38,308 nt of DNA from Bacteroidales bacterium (GTDB taxonomy: Bacteria > Bacteroidota > Bacteroidia > Bacteroidales > JAGOPY01). Below are positions 7,866 to 15,782 of the stretch, piece by piece. The notes below the pieces were generated by a model, which was given only the letters and a program-made list of their open reading frames with translations, did no database searches and was not told the origin of the DNA. Location: contig JAHYJL010000008.1 of NCBI GenBank assembly GCA_019429045.1, positions 1 through 38,308 of the forward strand, read 5' to 3'. Every line of letters starts with the position of its first letter. Position 1 is the stretch's first letter. Both the position numbers and the translations under genes were made by a program.

Positions 7866-8974
7866 GTTAAATCAATATAATGCTTGAATTTCTGCCCAAA
7901 AGTATTAATATTATTGAATTCAAAGATATCGGTTTTACTGCTTAACTTTTTCCCTGCTTCTATGGCTGCCTCCGGGCTGAATGATTCCTGGTCAATACTG
8001 GCAAACAATCCGGACTTTGATAGATGTTGAGCGAGATACTCCTGCTCGGTCTGCCCGGGTGTCGGCACCAGGACTGCCGTTTTTCCGAGCCTTACCAGAT
8101 CCATTAATGTAGAATATCCTGATCTGCAGATAATTATATCGGAATCTTTTATCAGTTCGCCAATTTCTTCATCCGGCAGGTGGGGGAAGACGGTAACACC
8201 GGGGTAGGGGGTTGAATGATGCTTTTCCCCGGGCAAACCCTGAAGAATGACAGCAGGGTTTACCGGGTTTAGCGCTAATTCTTTCAGGATCAGATTTTCG
8301 AAGATTGTCCGCTGCGGTTCTGGCCCGGAGATCATCACCAGCAATTTATTCCTCATTCCTGGGGTTTGCACTGGATAGGATGAATACAGATGATTAAAAC
8401 GAGACAGGATACCGATGTATTTGGCATTTGACGGCAGGGGATAACGGTGGCTCAGATCTCCTGAAAGGTTAGGCTCTCCCGGGACATCCGGTATCCAACA
8501 GGAATCAAATTTATTAATGAACCACCTATGGATGCGGTAAAGCAAAGGCTCCATCCACCTCAGGCCCGGAGGTGCTTTAATCATGACCTGATGCGTGATG
8601 TAAACAGTCTTTACTTTTTTCGACCATAATCCGAACCGGTTATCGGAAATGACCAGGTCAACCTGGTATTCATTAATTATTTTCTTCAACTGCATATGTT
8701 CCTTCCATATTCTGTAAAGGATGGCAGGTGATTGCAGCAGCATTAAAAGGGCCATGCTTCTTTTTTCAGGATAGATTACTTTGACTCCCGGGAACCGGAT
8801 GATTGTCGCGTTGGGAAACTGGCTTTTAAGGAAATCATAAGAGCGGCCGTCGGCTGCAATTATTACCGAGGACCCCAAAGTTGTCAATTCCATGATTACC
8901 GGGGCACAGCGAGCGGCATGCCCTATTCCCCAATCGAGCGGGCACACCAAAACACTGAATTTTTTTTTAACCAA
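7862..8974 (-). CDS. GT-B glycosyltransferase, MurG/GT28-like
   Basis: The product resembles GT-B glycosyltransferases with a GT28-type C-terminal domain. The N-terminal Rossmann domain opens with VLVCPLDWGIGHAARCAP, the glycine-rich acceptor loop. The C-terminal nucleotide-sugar domain includes LVMISGPEPQRTIF, then IIICRSGYSTLMDLVRLGK and VPTPGQTEQEYLA (the G-x-T-E-Q donor loop). The substrate is unknown; it is not MurG itself, which has a different N-terminus and normally lies in the division cluster. The start is uncertain because no ATG is available. TTG at 8990-8992 would lie at or before the transcription start predicted from the box at 8994-9001. TTG at 8972-8974 (370 residues) fits better. 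An A9 tract lies just after this start. The gene is coupled to lgt by a 4-nt overlap. Confidence 0.85.
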   Translation of the reverse strand: MVKKKFSVLVCPLDWGIGHAARCAPVIMELTTLGSSVIIAADGRSYDFLKSQFPNATIIRFPGVKVIYPEKRSMALLMLLQSPAILYRIWKEHMQLKKIINEYQVDLVISDNRFGLWSKKVKTVYITHQVMIKAPPGLRWMEPLLYRIHRWFINKFDSCWIPDVPGEPNLSGDLSHRYPLPSNAKYIGILSRFNHLYSSYPVQTPGMRNKLLVMISGPEPQRTIFENLILKELALNPVNPAVILQGLPGEKHHSTPYPGVTVFPHLPDEEIGELIKDSDIIICRSGYSTLMDLVRLGKTAVLVPTPGQTEQEYLAQHLSKSGLFASIDQESFSPEAAIEAGKKLSSKTDIFEFNNINTFGQKFKHYIDLT

Positions 8975-8993
8975 CCGGGTATATTTTATCAAA

Positions 8994-9001
8994 CAAAGGT
9001 A
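8994..9001 (-). promoter_or_regulatory. -7 box for the glycosyltransferase-lgt operon
   Basis: The minus strand reads TACCTTTG, a perfect TAnnTTTG match, inside the short divergent spacer with dprA. Transcription would start near 8985-8990, which argues for the downstream TTG as the glycosyltransferase start codon. Confidence 0.6.
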
Positions 9002-9024
9002 TTAATATAAGAAAAACGAAGTGT

Positions 9025-10131
9025 ATGAATGAAAAAAGCGTGTTACTTTACCAGATAGCCATGACACTGATCCCGGGGGTCGGGGATGTGCAGGGGAAAA
9101 AGCTGGTCGCTTACTGCGGCGGGGCGGAAGCTGTATTTCGCGAAAAGAAAAATAGCCTGATGAAGATCCCGGGGATTGGTCAGGCGCTTGCCGGTTCGCT
9201 GCACCGGCGGGATATCTTTAAACGGGCTGAAGAGGAGATGAAATTCATCGCTCACTATGGTATTGAACCATTATTCTACCTGGATGCGCAGTATCCTGAT
9301 AAATTGAAGCACTGCGAGGACGGGCCCATGATGGTCTATTTCAAGGGGAAAGCCAATCTCAGCCAGAAAAGGATATTAAGCGTCGTAGGGACGCGGATGC
9401 CGACCGAATACGGGAAAGTTGTCTGTGACCAGGTAATCCGGGAGCTTTCGGAGCATGGCGTGCTGATTGTAAGCGGCCTGGCTTACGGTGTGGATACCAT
9501 TGCACACCGCTCGGCGCTGGCAGTGGGATTGCCAACGGTCGGGGTACTGGCCCACGGGCTCGACCAGGTCTATCCTTTTGTGAACAGGCCGCTGGCCGAA
9601 AAGATGATCGAAAATGGCGGCCTGATCACAGAATTCCTGAGCCAGACAAAACTGAACAGGGATTATTTCCCCCGTCGTAACAGGATCATCGCCGGGATGG
9701 CCGACGCAAGCCTCATCATCGAATCAGCAGAAAAAGGCGGGGCGCTGATAACTGCCGATATTGCCAATTCATATAGCAGGGATGTGTTTGCCATTCCCGG
9801 CCGGATCACCGACCCGAAGTCCAGCGGGTGTAACCTGCTGATTAAAAGTAATAAAGCGGCATTAGTCCATTCGGCTGCCGACATTTGCTATATGATGGAC
9901 TGGGACCAGTCTGTTAAAATCAGCCATATTCAGCAAAAATTGTTTACCGAACTGGATGAACAGGAAAGAAAAATCATTGAATGGCTGGATGCCAGGAAAG
10001 AGGCCGATATCGATGAGATTTACCTGAGTTCGGGTATGACTGCCAGCAAAATTGCAGCTATTTTGCTTAAAATGGAATTTGAGGGGCTGATCCGGAGCCT
10101 GCCGGGTAAAAGGTACAGGATGAACAACTGA
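9025..10131 (+). CDS. dprA: DNA-processing protein DprA
   Basis: DprA loads RecA onto incoming single-stranded DNA during natural transformation. The 368-residue product has the N-terminal helix-hairpin-helix/SAM-like region (TLIPGVGDVQGKKL, then IPGIGQAL). The Rossmann-like domain follows (about 70-290) with SVVGTRMPTEYGKVV, VSGLAYGVDTIAH and DYFPRRNRIIAGMA. A C-terminal winged helix (about 300-368) ends in LEFEGLIRSLPGKRYR-like sequence. The start is ATG 9025, transcribed divergently from the glycosyltransferase gene across a spacer of about 30 bp. It is convergent with the next gene, only 3 nt from its stop. DprA is common in bacteria without proven competence, so natural transformation cannot be inferred from it alone. 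Confidence 0.96.
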   Translation: MNEKSVLLYQIAMTLIPGVGDVQGKKLVAYCGGAEAVFREKKNSLMKIPGIGQALAGSLHRRDIFKRAEEEMKFIAHYGIEPLFYLDAQYPDKLKHCEDGPMMVYFKGKANLSQKRILSVVGTRMPTEYGKVVCDQVIRELSEHGVLIVSGLAYGVDTIAHRSALAVGLPTVGVLAHGLDQVYPFVNRPLAEKMIENGGLITEFLSQTKLNRDYFPRRNRIIAGMADASLIIESAEKGGALITADIANSYSRDVFAIPGRITDPKSSGCNLLIKSNKAALVHSAADICYMMDWDQSVKISHIQQKLFTELDEQERKIIEWLDARKEADIDEIYLSSGMTASKIAAILLKMEFEGLIRSLPGKRYRMNN

Positions 10132-10134
10132 CGG

Positions 10135-10818
10135 TTACTTCTTTTCTTCGGATTTGGCATCGTAATGAATACGAATGGCTGCCAGGCAAAGGGAAATAAC
10201 GACGATCACCGATCCTATGAAGAATGCCCAGAGTAGTTTATAGTCCGATGTGAGCAGACAGAAACTGTACAAGGCATGAAAAAATACAGCAGCTGAAAGA
10301 CCGGTCATTGAGTCGATGTATCTCATCTTCCTTAATTTCCCCAACCCGATGAAAAATCCGAGAAGAATCCCGAAAATGACGTTGGCCGGACCGGATGAAA
10401 GCACGTTAACTACGTCGACAGAAAGATTCGGGATATTGATGAAATAGAGCAAATTGTTCATCGTGGCAAAACCCATTGAGATCATGACAGAGAAAATGAT
10501 CCCGTCAACCGGTGTTTTAAACTCCTCCCTGGGATATATGAATACCTTCAGAAAGAAAAATTTCCCCAGCTCGGCAAAAAAAGCTGTGACGACAAGGGAA
10601 TAGAACAGTATCCTCCGGATATTACTCAGCCTGTCAAGACCAAAATATGAGGCCAGGATTTGAACTGCCAGCACAAGTATGATACTGGCCAGGCCATATA
10701 AGAATGCCTTCAGCAACAATGAAAATGCCCAATGCCTGGCCCGGTACCTCAGATAAATGTACATTAAGGCTGCAATGAACGGTGGTATGAAAAATGACAG
10801 GAATTTGATTGTCTCCAT
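10135..10818 (-). CDS. PrsW-like intramembrane protease family protein (degenerate)
   Basis: The 227-residue product has about eight hydrophobic segments and the general pattern of the PrsW family, which cleaves membrane-anchored anti-sigma factors in Gram-positive bacteria. Recognisable motifs are FFAELGKFFFL (about 80-90), GFATMNNLLYF (about 116-126) and FFHALYSF (about 179-186). The canonical family has EExxK and GFAxxEN. Here the first Glu is Ala82, Glu83 and Lys86 remain, the motif-II Glu is Asn121, and His181 is retained. Two expected acidic residues are therefore missing, so peptidase activity is doubtful. It has its own strong promoter (10841-10871) and no operon partner. The family assignment is fairly sure, the function is not. 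Confidence 0.75.
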   Translation of the reverse strand: METIKFLSFFIPPFIAALMYIYLRYRARHWAFSLLLKAFLYGLASIILVLAVQILASYFGLDRLSNIRRILFYSLVVTAFFAELGKFFFLKVFIYPREEFKTPVDGIIFSVMISMGFATMNNLLYFINIPNLSVDVVNVLSSGPANVIFGILLGFFIGLGKLRKMRYIDSMTGLSAAVFFHALYSFCLLTSDYKLLWAFFIGSVIVVISLCLAAIRIHYDAKSEEKK

Positions 10819-10840
10819 AAGCCCTGGGGAATTGTTGAAT

Positions 10841-10871
10841 CAAAATTAACAATAGTTTGTAATTTTACAAA
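10841..10871 (-). promoter_or_regulatory. Promoter of the PrsW-like gene
   Basis: On the minus strand TTTG (10868-10871) is followed after 19 nt by TAATTTTG (10841-10848). Both elements and the spacing match the Bacteroidota consensus, making this the best-formed promoter in the window. It lies 22 nt upstream of ATG 10818. Confidence 0.75.
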
Positions 10872-10884
10872 TTAAATTAAAAAA

Positions 10885-11817
10885 GTGACAGGCAAAGTAA
10901 TCCGGTCCACCGGCAGCTGGCATACCGTTTCTGTGGAAAGTGGTGAAATTTTCCAGTGTAAGCTGAAAGGCCGGTTCAGGGTCAGGGGGATTCGAACTAC
11001 GAACCCGGTAGCCGTCGGCGACAAGGTTGATTTTGATTTGCAGGATTCCCGGGATATGGGTGTCATTACTAAAATTCATGCCAGGGAAAACTATATCATT
11101 CGCAGGGCCACAAAACTCTCCAGCGAATCACACATAATCGCGGCCAATATTGATCAACTGGTACTGGTAGCGACACTGGTATTTCCGAGAACCTCTACCG
11201 GGTTCATCGATCGCATGCTCGTTACGGCTGAGGCTTACCATATCCCCTCGGTACTCATCTTCAATAAAATTGACCTTTTCCCGGAGCATATCCTGGAATA
11301 TTTGGATGAGACAGAAAAGATTTACCGGGATGCCGGCTACCGTTGCCTGAGGGTTTCCGCCGTTTCAGGAGCTGGTATGACCGAATTCAAATCGATCCTG
11401 AAAGAAAAAACAAGCCTGATCTCAGGTCACTCTGGGGTAGGGAAATCCACGCTGATTAATAAACTGGAACCCGGTTTGAATCTGAAAATCAAGGAGATAT
11501 CATCCTGTCATCTGAAAGGACAGCATGCCACCACTTTCGCTGAAATGTTCCCGCTGTCGTTTGGCGGTTATATTATCGATACACCCGGGATAAAAGAATT
11601 CGGGCTGACAAATTTCAACAGGCAGGAGGTGGCGGAACGCTTCCCCGAAATGCGTGAATTGATGCACAAATGCCATTATAATAACTGCACCCACATCCAT
11701 GAACCCGGCTGTGAAGTGATGAAAGCCGTTGAATCCGGAAAAATAGCCCCATCCCGCTATGAAAACTACCTGAGGATATTTCATGGAAGGGATTGGGATG
11801 ATGAAAAAAGAAATTGA
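10885..11817 (+). CDS. rsgA: Ribosome small subunit-dependent GTPase RsgA
   Basis: RsgA is a circularly permuted GTPase that acts in late 30S assembly. The 310-residue product begins with an OB-fold domain (about 1-70, with PVAVGDKVDF). The permuted G domain follows: G4 FNKIDLFPE, then G1 GHSGVGKSTLIN, then G3 DTPGIKEFG. The C-terminal zinc-binding region has HKCHYNNCTHIHEPGC, supplying the expected Cys/His ligands. The start is GTG 10885, with no in-frame ATG that would keep the OB fold. Its stop lies upstream of ATG 11835 of the CBS protein, so the two are probably co-transcribed. Confidence 0.96.
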   Translation: MTGKVIRSTGSWHTVSVESGEIFQCKLKGRFRVRGIRTTNPVAVGDKVDFDLQDSRDMGVITKIHARENYIIRRATKLSSESHIIAANIDQLVLVATLVFPRTSTGFIDRMLVTAEAYHIPSVLIFNKIDLFPEHILEYLDETEKIYRDAGYRCLRVSAVSGAGMTEFKSILKEKTSLISGHSGVGKSTLINKLEPGLNLKIKEISSCHLKGQHATTFAEMFPLSFGGYIIDTPGIKEFGLTNFNRQEVAERFPEMRELMHKCHYNNCTHIHEPGCEVMKAVESGKIAPSRYENYLRIFHGRDWDDEKRN

Positions 11818-11834
11818 AATTAATCATATTGCTT

Positions 11835-12497
11835 ATGATTGTGAAAGAAATCATATCCGACGAAATACTCCCGCTGCGGACCTCTGATACGTGCAACTTT
11901 GCCATTCGTATCATGGAAGAAAACAGGGTAAACCACCTGCCGGTTGTGAATGAAAGTGATTTGCTGGGCCTGGTATCAGACTTTGACCTGGTGAACCACG
12001 CTGATCTGGCAGAACCCATCGGAAATGTCAGGCTGACACTGCTGAATGCGTTTATTTCGGAGTATCATCATGTATACGATGCCATGAAGATGATAACAGA
12101 AAGAAGGCTTAGCCTGCTTCCGGTTGTCGATCACCGGAATGCCTACGCGGGGATAATTACACTTCCCAACCTGATCGAAGCGCTTACGACACGCACTTCC
12201 GTCTTAAGCCCGGGCGGCATTATTGTCCTGGAAATGGCTGATAGTGATTATTCTATGGCTGAGATCGCCCGGATCGTTGAATCCAATGATGCCAGGATCC
12301 TGAATTTCTTCGTCGATTCCAAACCCGATTCCACCTTAATGGACCTGACACTGAAAATCAATGCCGACGACCTCAGCCTGGTGATACAGACCCTGCAGCG
12401 CTACCAATACAGGATAAAAGCCACTTTTGCCGAAAAAGATGACCTGGACGAACTTAAGGAAAGGTATGATTCGCTTATGAGTTATCTCGGTATCTGA
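11835..12497 (+). CDS. CBS-domain protein with ACT-like C-terminus (AcuB-like)
   Basis: The 220-residue product has two CBS motifs in the first 130 residues (NRVNHLPVVNESDLLGLVSD and RLSLLPVVDHRNAYAGIIT). This pair forms a Bateman module that usually binds adenine nucleotides. Residues about 135-205 (GGIIVLEMADSDYSMAEIAR onward) look like an ACT domain, giving the CBS-CBS-ACT order of AcuB-like proteins. The ligand and target are unknown. ATG 11835 is preferred over an in-frame TTG at 11814 that overlaps the rsgA stop. It sits between rsgA and an outer-membrane barrel gene, upstream of NAD kinase. Confidence 0.88.
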   Translation: MIVKEIISDEILPLRTSDTCNFAIRIMEENRVNHLPVVNESDLLGLVSDFDLVNHADLAEPIGNVRLTLLNAFISEYHHVYDAMKMITERRLSLLPVVDHRNAYAGIITLPNLIEALTTRTSVLSPGGIIVLEMADSDYSMAEIARIVESNDARILNFFVDSKPDSTLMDLTLKINADDLSLVIQTLQRYQYRIKATFAEKDDLDELKERYDSLMSYLGI

Positions 12498-12509
12498 AAG
12501 CCTGAAACA

Positions 12510-13943
12510 TTGAACTGTAAGTGTGCAATACCGAAGAGATGGCCTGCGGTTATCATGATAACCCTCTCTTCTTTCACCACAATCTTACAAGGACAATACC
12601 AATCCTATGAACCGGTTATCATTGAGGCGGTCAGACTAACCGGCAACAAGATTACAAGGGATAAGATCATTTACCGTGAATTGATGTTTTCCCCGGGCGA
12701 TACTCTTCCTGTGGAACATCTTGATTCGTTGGTCACCAGGGCTAAGGAAAACCTGATGAATACCTCGCTGTTTAATTTTGTTGAAACCGAACTTATGATG
12801 GGTAAGGATAGCTTACATGTGATTGTAAGCTTTCATTTTACCGAGCGTTGGTATATCTGGCCCATTCCGATCCTCAAAATTTCCGACAGGAACTTCAATG
12901 TATGGTGGGAAACGAAAGATTGGAGCCGTCTCAGCTATGGCTTCTATGTAAACTGGCGTAATTTCAGCGGGAATAAGGATAATCTGACGACTACCCTGCA
13001 ATTTGGTTTTGACAGGCTTTTCAGTGTTCAATATAATTTTCCTTATCTGAACGCAAGACAAATGCTGGGTATGGGATTTGGGGCCGGTAGGTGGAGGCAA
13101 AAGGAAACGGCTTATGTGACAGATGATAACAGGCAGCAATTCTTTCAAGACCAGGATAACTATGCCCGCGAGGACCTGTATGGGTTCGGCCGGTTTTTTA
13201 TCAGGCCTGGTATTTATAATACCCACCTGCTCGAAATCCGGTATGACCATCATCATTTTTCGGACAGCTTACTGGCTCAAAATGAATACTATTCGGTTAA
13301 AGGCTACGACAATGTGCAGTATTTTAGTTTCCGTTATCACTTTAAAAGTGATCATCGGGATTATAAACAATACCCGCTTAAAGGATATTATTTTGATATA
13401 GAAGCGGTTAAGCATGGTTTGGGTGTATTTAAAAAACCTGCGATGAATACTTTTCACCTGATGGCTGCTTTCAGGAAATTCTGGGAACTCCAGCCCAGGC
13501 TTTATTTTGCAACCGGCCTCAATGGGAGGGCATCCGCGGGCGATTACCAACCTTATTTTTTACTTCAAGGGATCGGATATGGCCGGGACATCGTGAGGGC
13601 CTATGAATATTTTGTGGTGGATGCCCGGCATTTCGTCATTTTTAAGAACAACCTGAAATATGCATTGGTGCCGCAACGGGAAGACCGGATCAGGTTTATC
13701 AGGTCTGAGAAATTCGGAAGGATTTTTTATGCCCTCTACCTGAATGTTTTTCTTGATGCAGGATATGGCTATTTTGAAAAGGAATTGGCCAGGGAAAGCA
13801 ATGATTTGCAAAATTCTCTGCTGTTGGGTTATGGCACTGGCGTCGATTTCACAACTTATTATGATATCGTGATCAGACTTGAGTTTTCGATGAACCTGAT
13901 GAATAAACCTGGGATATACCTTCACTTTATGGCCCCTATCTGA
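12510..13943 (+). CDS. BamA/TamA-like outer-membrane protein with one POTRA domain
   Basis: The 477-residue product has a likely signal segment: basic KCAIPKRW, then hydrophobic PAVIMITLSSFTTIL. One POTRA-like domain follows (about 37-112: IIEAVRLTGNKITRDKIIYR, FSPGDTLPVEHLD, NTSLFNFVETEL). The rest (about 125-477) alternates aromatic and hydrophobic residues as in an Omp85-type 16-strand barrel. It ends in YLHFMAPI rather than a terminal Phe. The family inserts or transports proteins or lipids at the outer membrane; the substrate is unknown. The start appears to be TTG 12510; ATG 12555 would remove the basic part of the signal peptide. It lies 12 nt after the CBS gene, in a cluster rich in envelope genes. 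Confidence 0.85.
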   Translation: MNCKCAIPKRWPAVIMITLSSFTTILQGQYQSYEPVIIEAVRLTGNKITRDKIIYRELMFSPGDTLPVEHLDSLVTRAKENLMNTSLFNFVETELMMGKDSLHVIVSFHFTERWYIWPIPILKISDRNFNVWWETKDWSRLSYGFYVNWRNFSGNKDNLTTTLQFGFDRLFSVQYNFPYLNARQMLGMGFGAGRWRQKETAYVTDDNRQQFFQDQDNYAREDLYGFGRFFIRPGIYNTHLLEIRYDHHHFSDSLLAQNEYYSVKGYDNVQYFSFRYHFKSDHRDYKQYPLKGYYFDIEAVKHGLGVFKKPAMNTFHLMAAFRKFWELQPRLYFATGLNGRASAGDYQPYFLLQGIGYGRDIVRAYEYFVVDARHFVIFKNNLKYALVPQREDRIRFIRSEKFGRIFYALYLNVFLDAGYGYFEKELARESNDLQNSLLLGYGTGVDFTTYYDIVIRLEFSMNLMNKPGIYLHFMAPI

Positions 13944-13974
13944 TCCCATTTCGTGGCCCTTATTCATTATTGGC

Positions 13975-13982
13975 TAATTTTG
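13975..13982 (+). promoter_or_regulatory. -7 box for nadK
   Basis: TAATTTTG is a perfect TAnnTTTG match. It lies 27 nt before ATG 14010 and would exclude the upstream in-frame start at 13953, so it helps fix the nadK start. Confidence 0.6.
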
Positions 13983-14009
13983 TATCATGGTTCAAATAAT
14001 TCTGACGTT

Positions 14010-14888
14010 ATGGTCATAGCATTATTCGGAAGGTCAGTATCGGCGGATAACCTGGTTTATGTCCAAAGGGTGGTTGATAAACTGATGCGAAAAAACTGCA
14101 GATTAGTGGTTTATCATCCATTCTTTGACATGATGAAAGAGCGAATCGATTTCTCCGGCGATATTGCATTGTTTTCAAATGGAGGGGAAATTGCTGGTAA
14201 GGTTGATTATTTCATTTCTATCGGCGGGGATGGTACGATCCTCGATGCACTGACGTTGGTCAGGGACTCCGGTATCCCTGTCATGGGAATTAATATCGGG
14301 CGCCTGGGTTTCCTGTCAAGTATTTCCAAGGATGAGATATTACCGGCTATTGACCGGCTACTGAACCGGGATTTTACTATTGAACCCAGAGTGTTGGTCC
14401 GCCTCTCAAAACCGGAACAACTTTTTGGTGATATGAATTACGCCCTCAATGAATTCACCATCACACGAAAAGACACTACCTCCCTGATCAAGTTACATGT
14501 ATATGTCAATGATATGTTCCTCAATTCATACTGGGCTGATGGGCTGATCATTGCTACTCCCACAGGCTCTACCGCATATTCCCTGAGTACCGGCGGACCG
14601 ATCATGATTCCCGGCTCGGAGAATTTTGTCATCACCCCCATTGCACCGCACAATTTAACGGTCAGACCTGTCGTTATACCTGACAAATCAAAGATCAGGA
14701 TCATCATTGACGACAGGGAGGAGCAATACCTGGTCAGCCTCGATTCACGGAGGGCCCCTATTCTTTCAAATCTTGAACTATATATAGAAAAGGCTGATTT
14801 CAAATTTAATATTATACAAATGAAAGACAGGAACTTTTTTATGACGATCAGGGAAAAACTTAAATGGGGACTGGATGCCCGCAACTGA
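14010..14888 (+). CDS. nadK: NAD kinase
   Basis: NadK phosphorylates NAD to NADP using ATP or polyphosphate. The 292-residue product carries the signature FISIGGDGTILDAL (GGDG motif, about 69-82). It also has GINIGRLGFLSS, the NE motif in YALNEFTITRKDT, DGLIIATPTGSTAYSLSTGG and ITPIAPHNLTVRP. The start ATG 14010 (MVIALFGRSV) matches the family N-terminus and sits properly behind the -7 box at 13975-13982. The gene precedes DUF6089-uppS-bamA-ompH, an order I recognise from Bacteroidota genomes. Confidence 0.97.
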   Translation: MVIALFGRSVSADNLVYVQRVVDKLMRKNCRLVVYHPFFDMMKERIDFSGDIALFSNGGEIAGKVDYFISIGGDGTILDALTLVRDSGIPVMGINIGRLGFLSSISKDEILPAIDRLLNRDFTIEPRVLVRLSKPEQLFGDMNYALNEFTITRKDTTSLIKLHVYVNDMFLNSYWADGLIIATPTGSTAYSLSTGGPIMIPGSENFVITPIAPHNLTVRPVVIPDKSKIRIIIDDREEQYLVSLDSRRAPILSNLELYIEKADFKFNIIQMKDRNFFMTIREKLKWGLDARN

Positions 14889-14895
14889 TTCCCGG

Positions 14896-14927
14896 TTTAA
14901 TGTCATTCAAAAATTTTGATATTTTTG
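14896..14927 (+). promoter_or_regulatory. Promoter of the DUF6089-uppS-bamA operon
   Basis: TTTA at 14896-14899 is followed after 20 nt by TATTTTTG at 14920-14927, a perfect -7 element. It lies 16 nt before ATG 14944 and probably drives the DUF6089, uppS and bamA genes. Confidence 0.65.
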
Positions 14928-14943
14928 CGTCCTGCTTAATAAC

Positions 14944-15747
14944 ATGAGAAAAAGAATACTAACCATAGTCGTGGCAATGATCAGTCTGACAGTCTTCGGG
15001 CAGACTGCAGAAGTGGGATTTTTCGGCGGCGTTAGTTATTATATCGGCGATCTGAATCCGGCCAAACACTTTTTATCCCCCAGGCCGGCATATGGTGTCG
15101 CTGCAAGGGTCAACCTCAATCCCAGGTGGACATTTAAGGCAAATGCCTATCGCGGTACTGTCACCGGGGATGATTTTGTCAGCAAAACCAATGCCACCAG
15201 GGGTCTCAATTTCGAATCGAAAATCATGGATGTATCCCTTGTCGCTGAATTCAACTTTTTTGAATATATTACCGGCAGCAAAAGAGATGTCTTTACCCCT
15301 TTTATCTTTGGGGGAATCGGGTATTTTCATTTCAATCCCGAATCTTCAGGCGTGAAACTGAGAGATATTGGCACAGAAGGGCAGCAAGTCGGGTTTGAGG
15401 GCCGGAAGCCGTATAACTTGTACAGCTTCAGCATCCCTTTCGGGATCGGATTTAAATACAGCCTTAGCAGAAGGATAGGGCTTTCAGCTTACTGGGGAAT
15501 GCGAAAGGGCTTCAGCGATTACCTGGATGACGTAAGCCGAACCTATTACCTCGATGGTGCAATGATAGATCCGAATAATTCCGCACAGGTATTGTCAGAT
15601 CCGACATTTCAGCATCAGGCATATATGGAAAGGGGTAACCCTAACACCAATGATTGGTTTAATTTTTCAGGCGTCACCCTTACGTATAAATTTAACCTCT
15701 TTGGGAAACGGAAATGTGATGATCAACCCAGATCAGGCGTGCAATAA
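14944..15747 (+). CDS. DUF6089 family outer-membrane beta-barrel protein
   Basis: The 267-residue product begins with a signal peptide (MRKRILTIVVAMISLTVFGQ, cleavage probably after FGQ or QTA). It continues as amphipathic strands typical of a small outer-membrane barrel: EVGFFGGVSYYIGDLNPAKH, AYGVAARVNLNPRWTFKANA, FTPFIFGGIGYFHFNP and IPFGIGFKYSLSRRIGLSAY. It ends in VTLTYKFNLFGKRK. This matches the Bacteroidota DUF6089 family, commonly found just upstream of uppS and bamA. The molecular role is unknown; the neighbourhood suggests a part in envelope assembly. It is 35 nt from uppS. Confidence 0.88.
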   Translation: MRKRILTIVVAMISLTVFGQTAEVGFFGGVSYYIGDLNPAKHFLSPRPAYGVAARVNLNPRWTFKANAYRGTVTGDDFVSKTNATRGLNFESKIMDVSLVAEFNFFEYITGSKRDVFTPFIFGGIGYFHFNPESSGVKLRDIGTEGQQVGFEGRKPYNLYSFSIPFGIGFKYSLSRRIGLSAYWGMRKGFSDYLDDVSRTYYLDGAMIDPNNSAQVLSDPTFQHQAYMERGNPNTNDWFNFSGVTLTYKFNLFGKRKCDDQPRSGVQ

Positions 15748-15782
15748 CCTGTTATCATATCGGAAATAATTGACCTGTAACG

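Noticed and set aside
10856-10884. Promoter for rsgA in the divergent spacer
   Set aside because: A TTTG is present at 10856-10859, but the expected -7 position reads TAAAAAAG, which does not match. No promoter is called.
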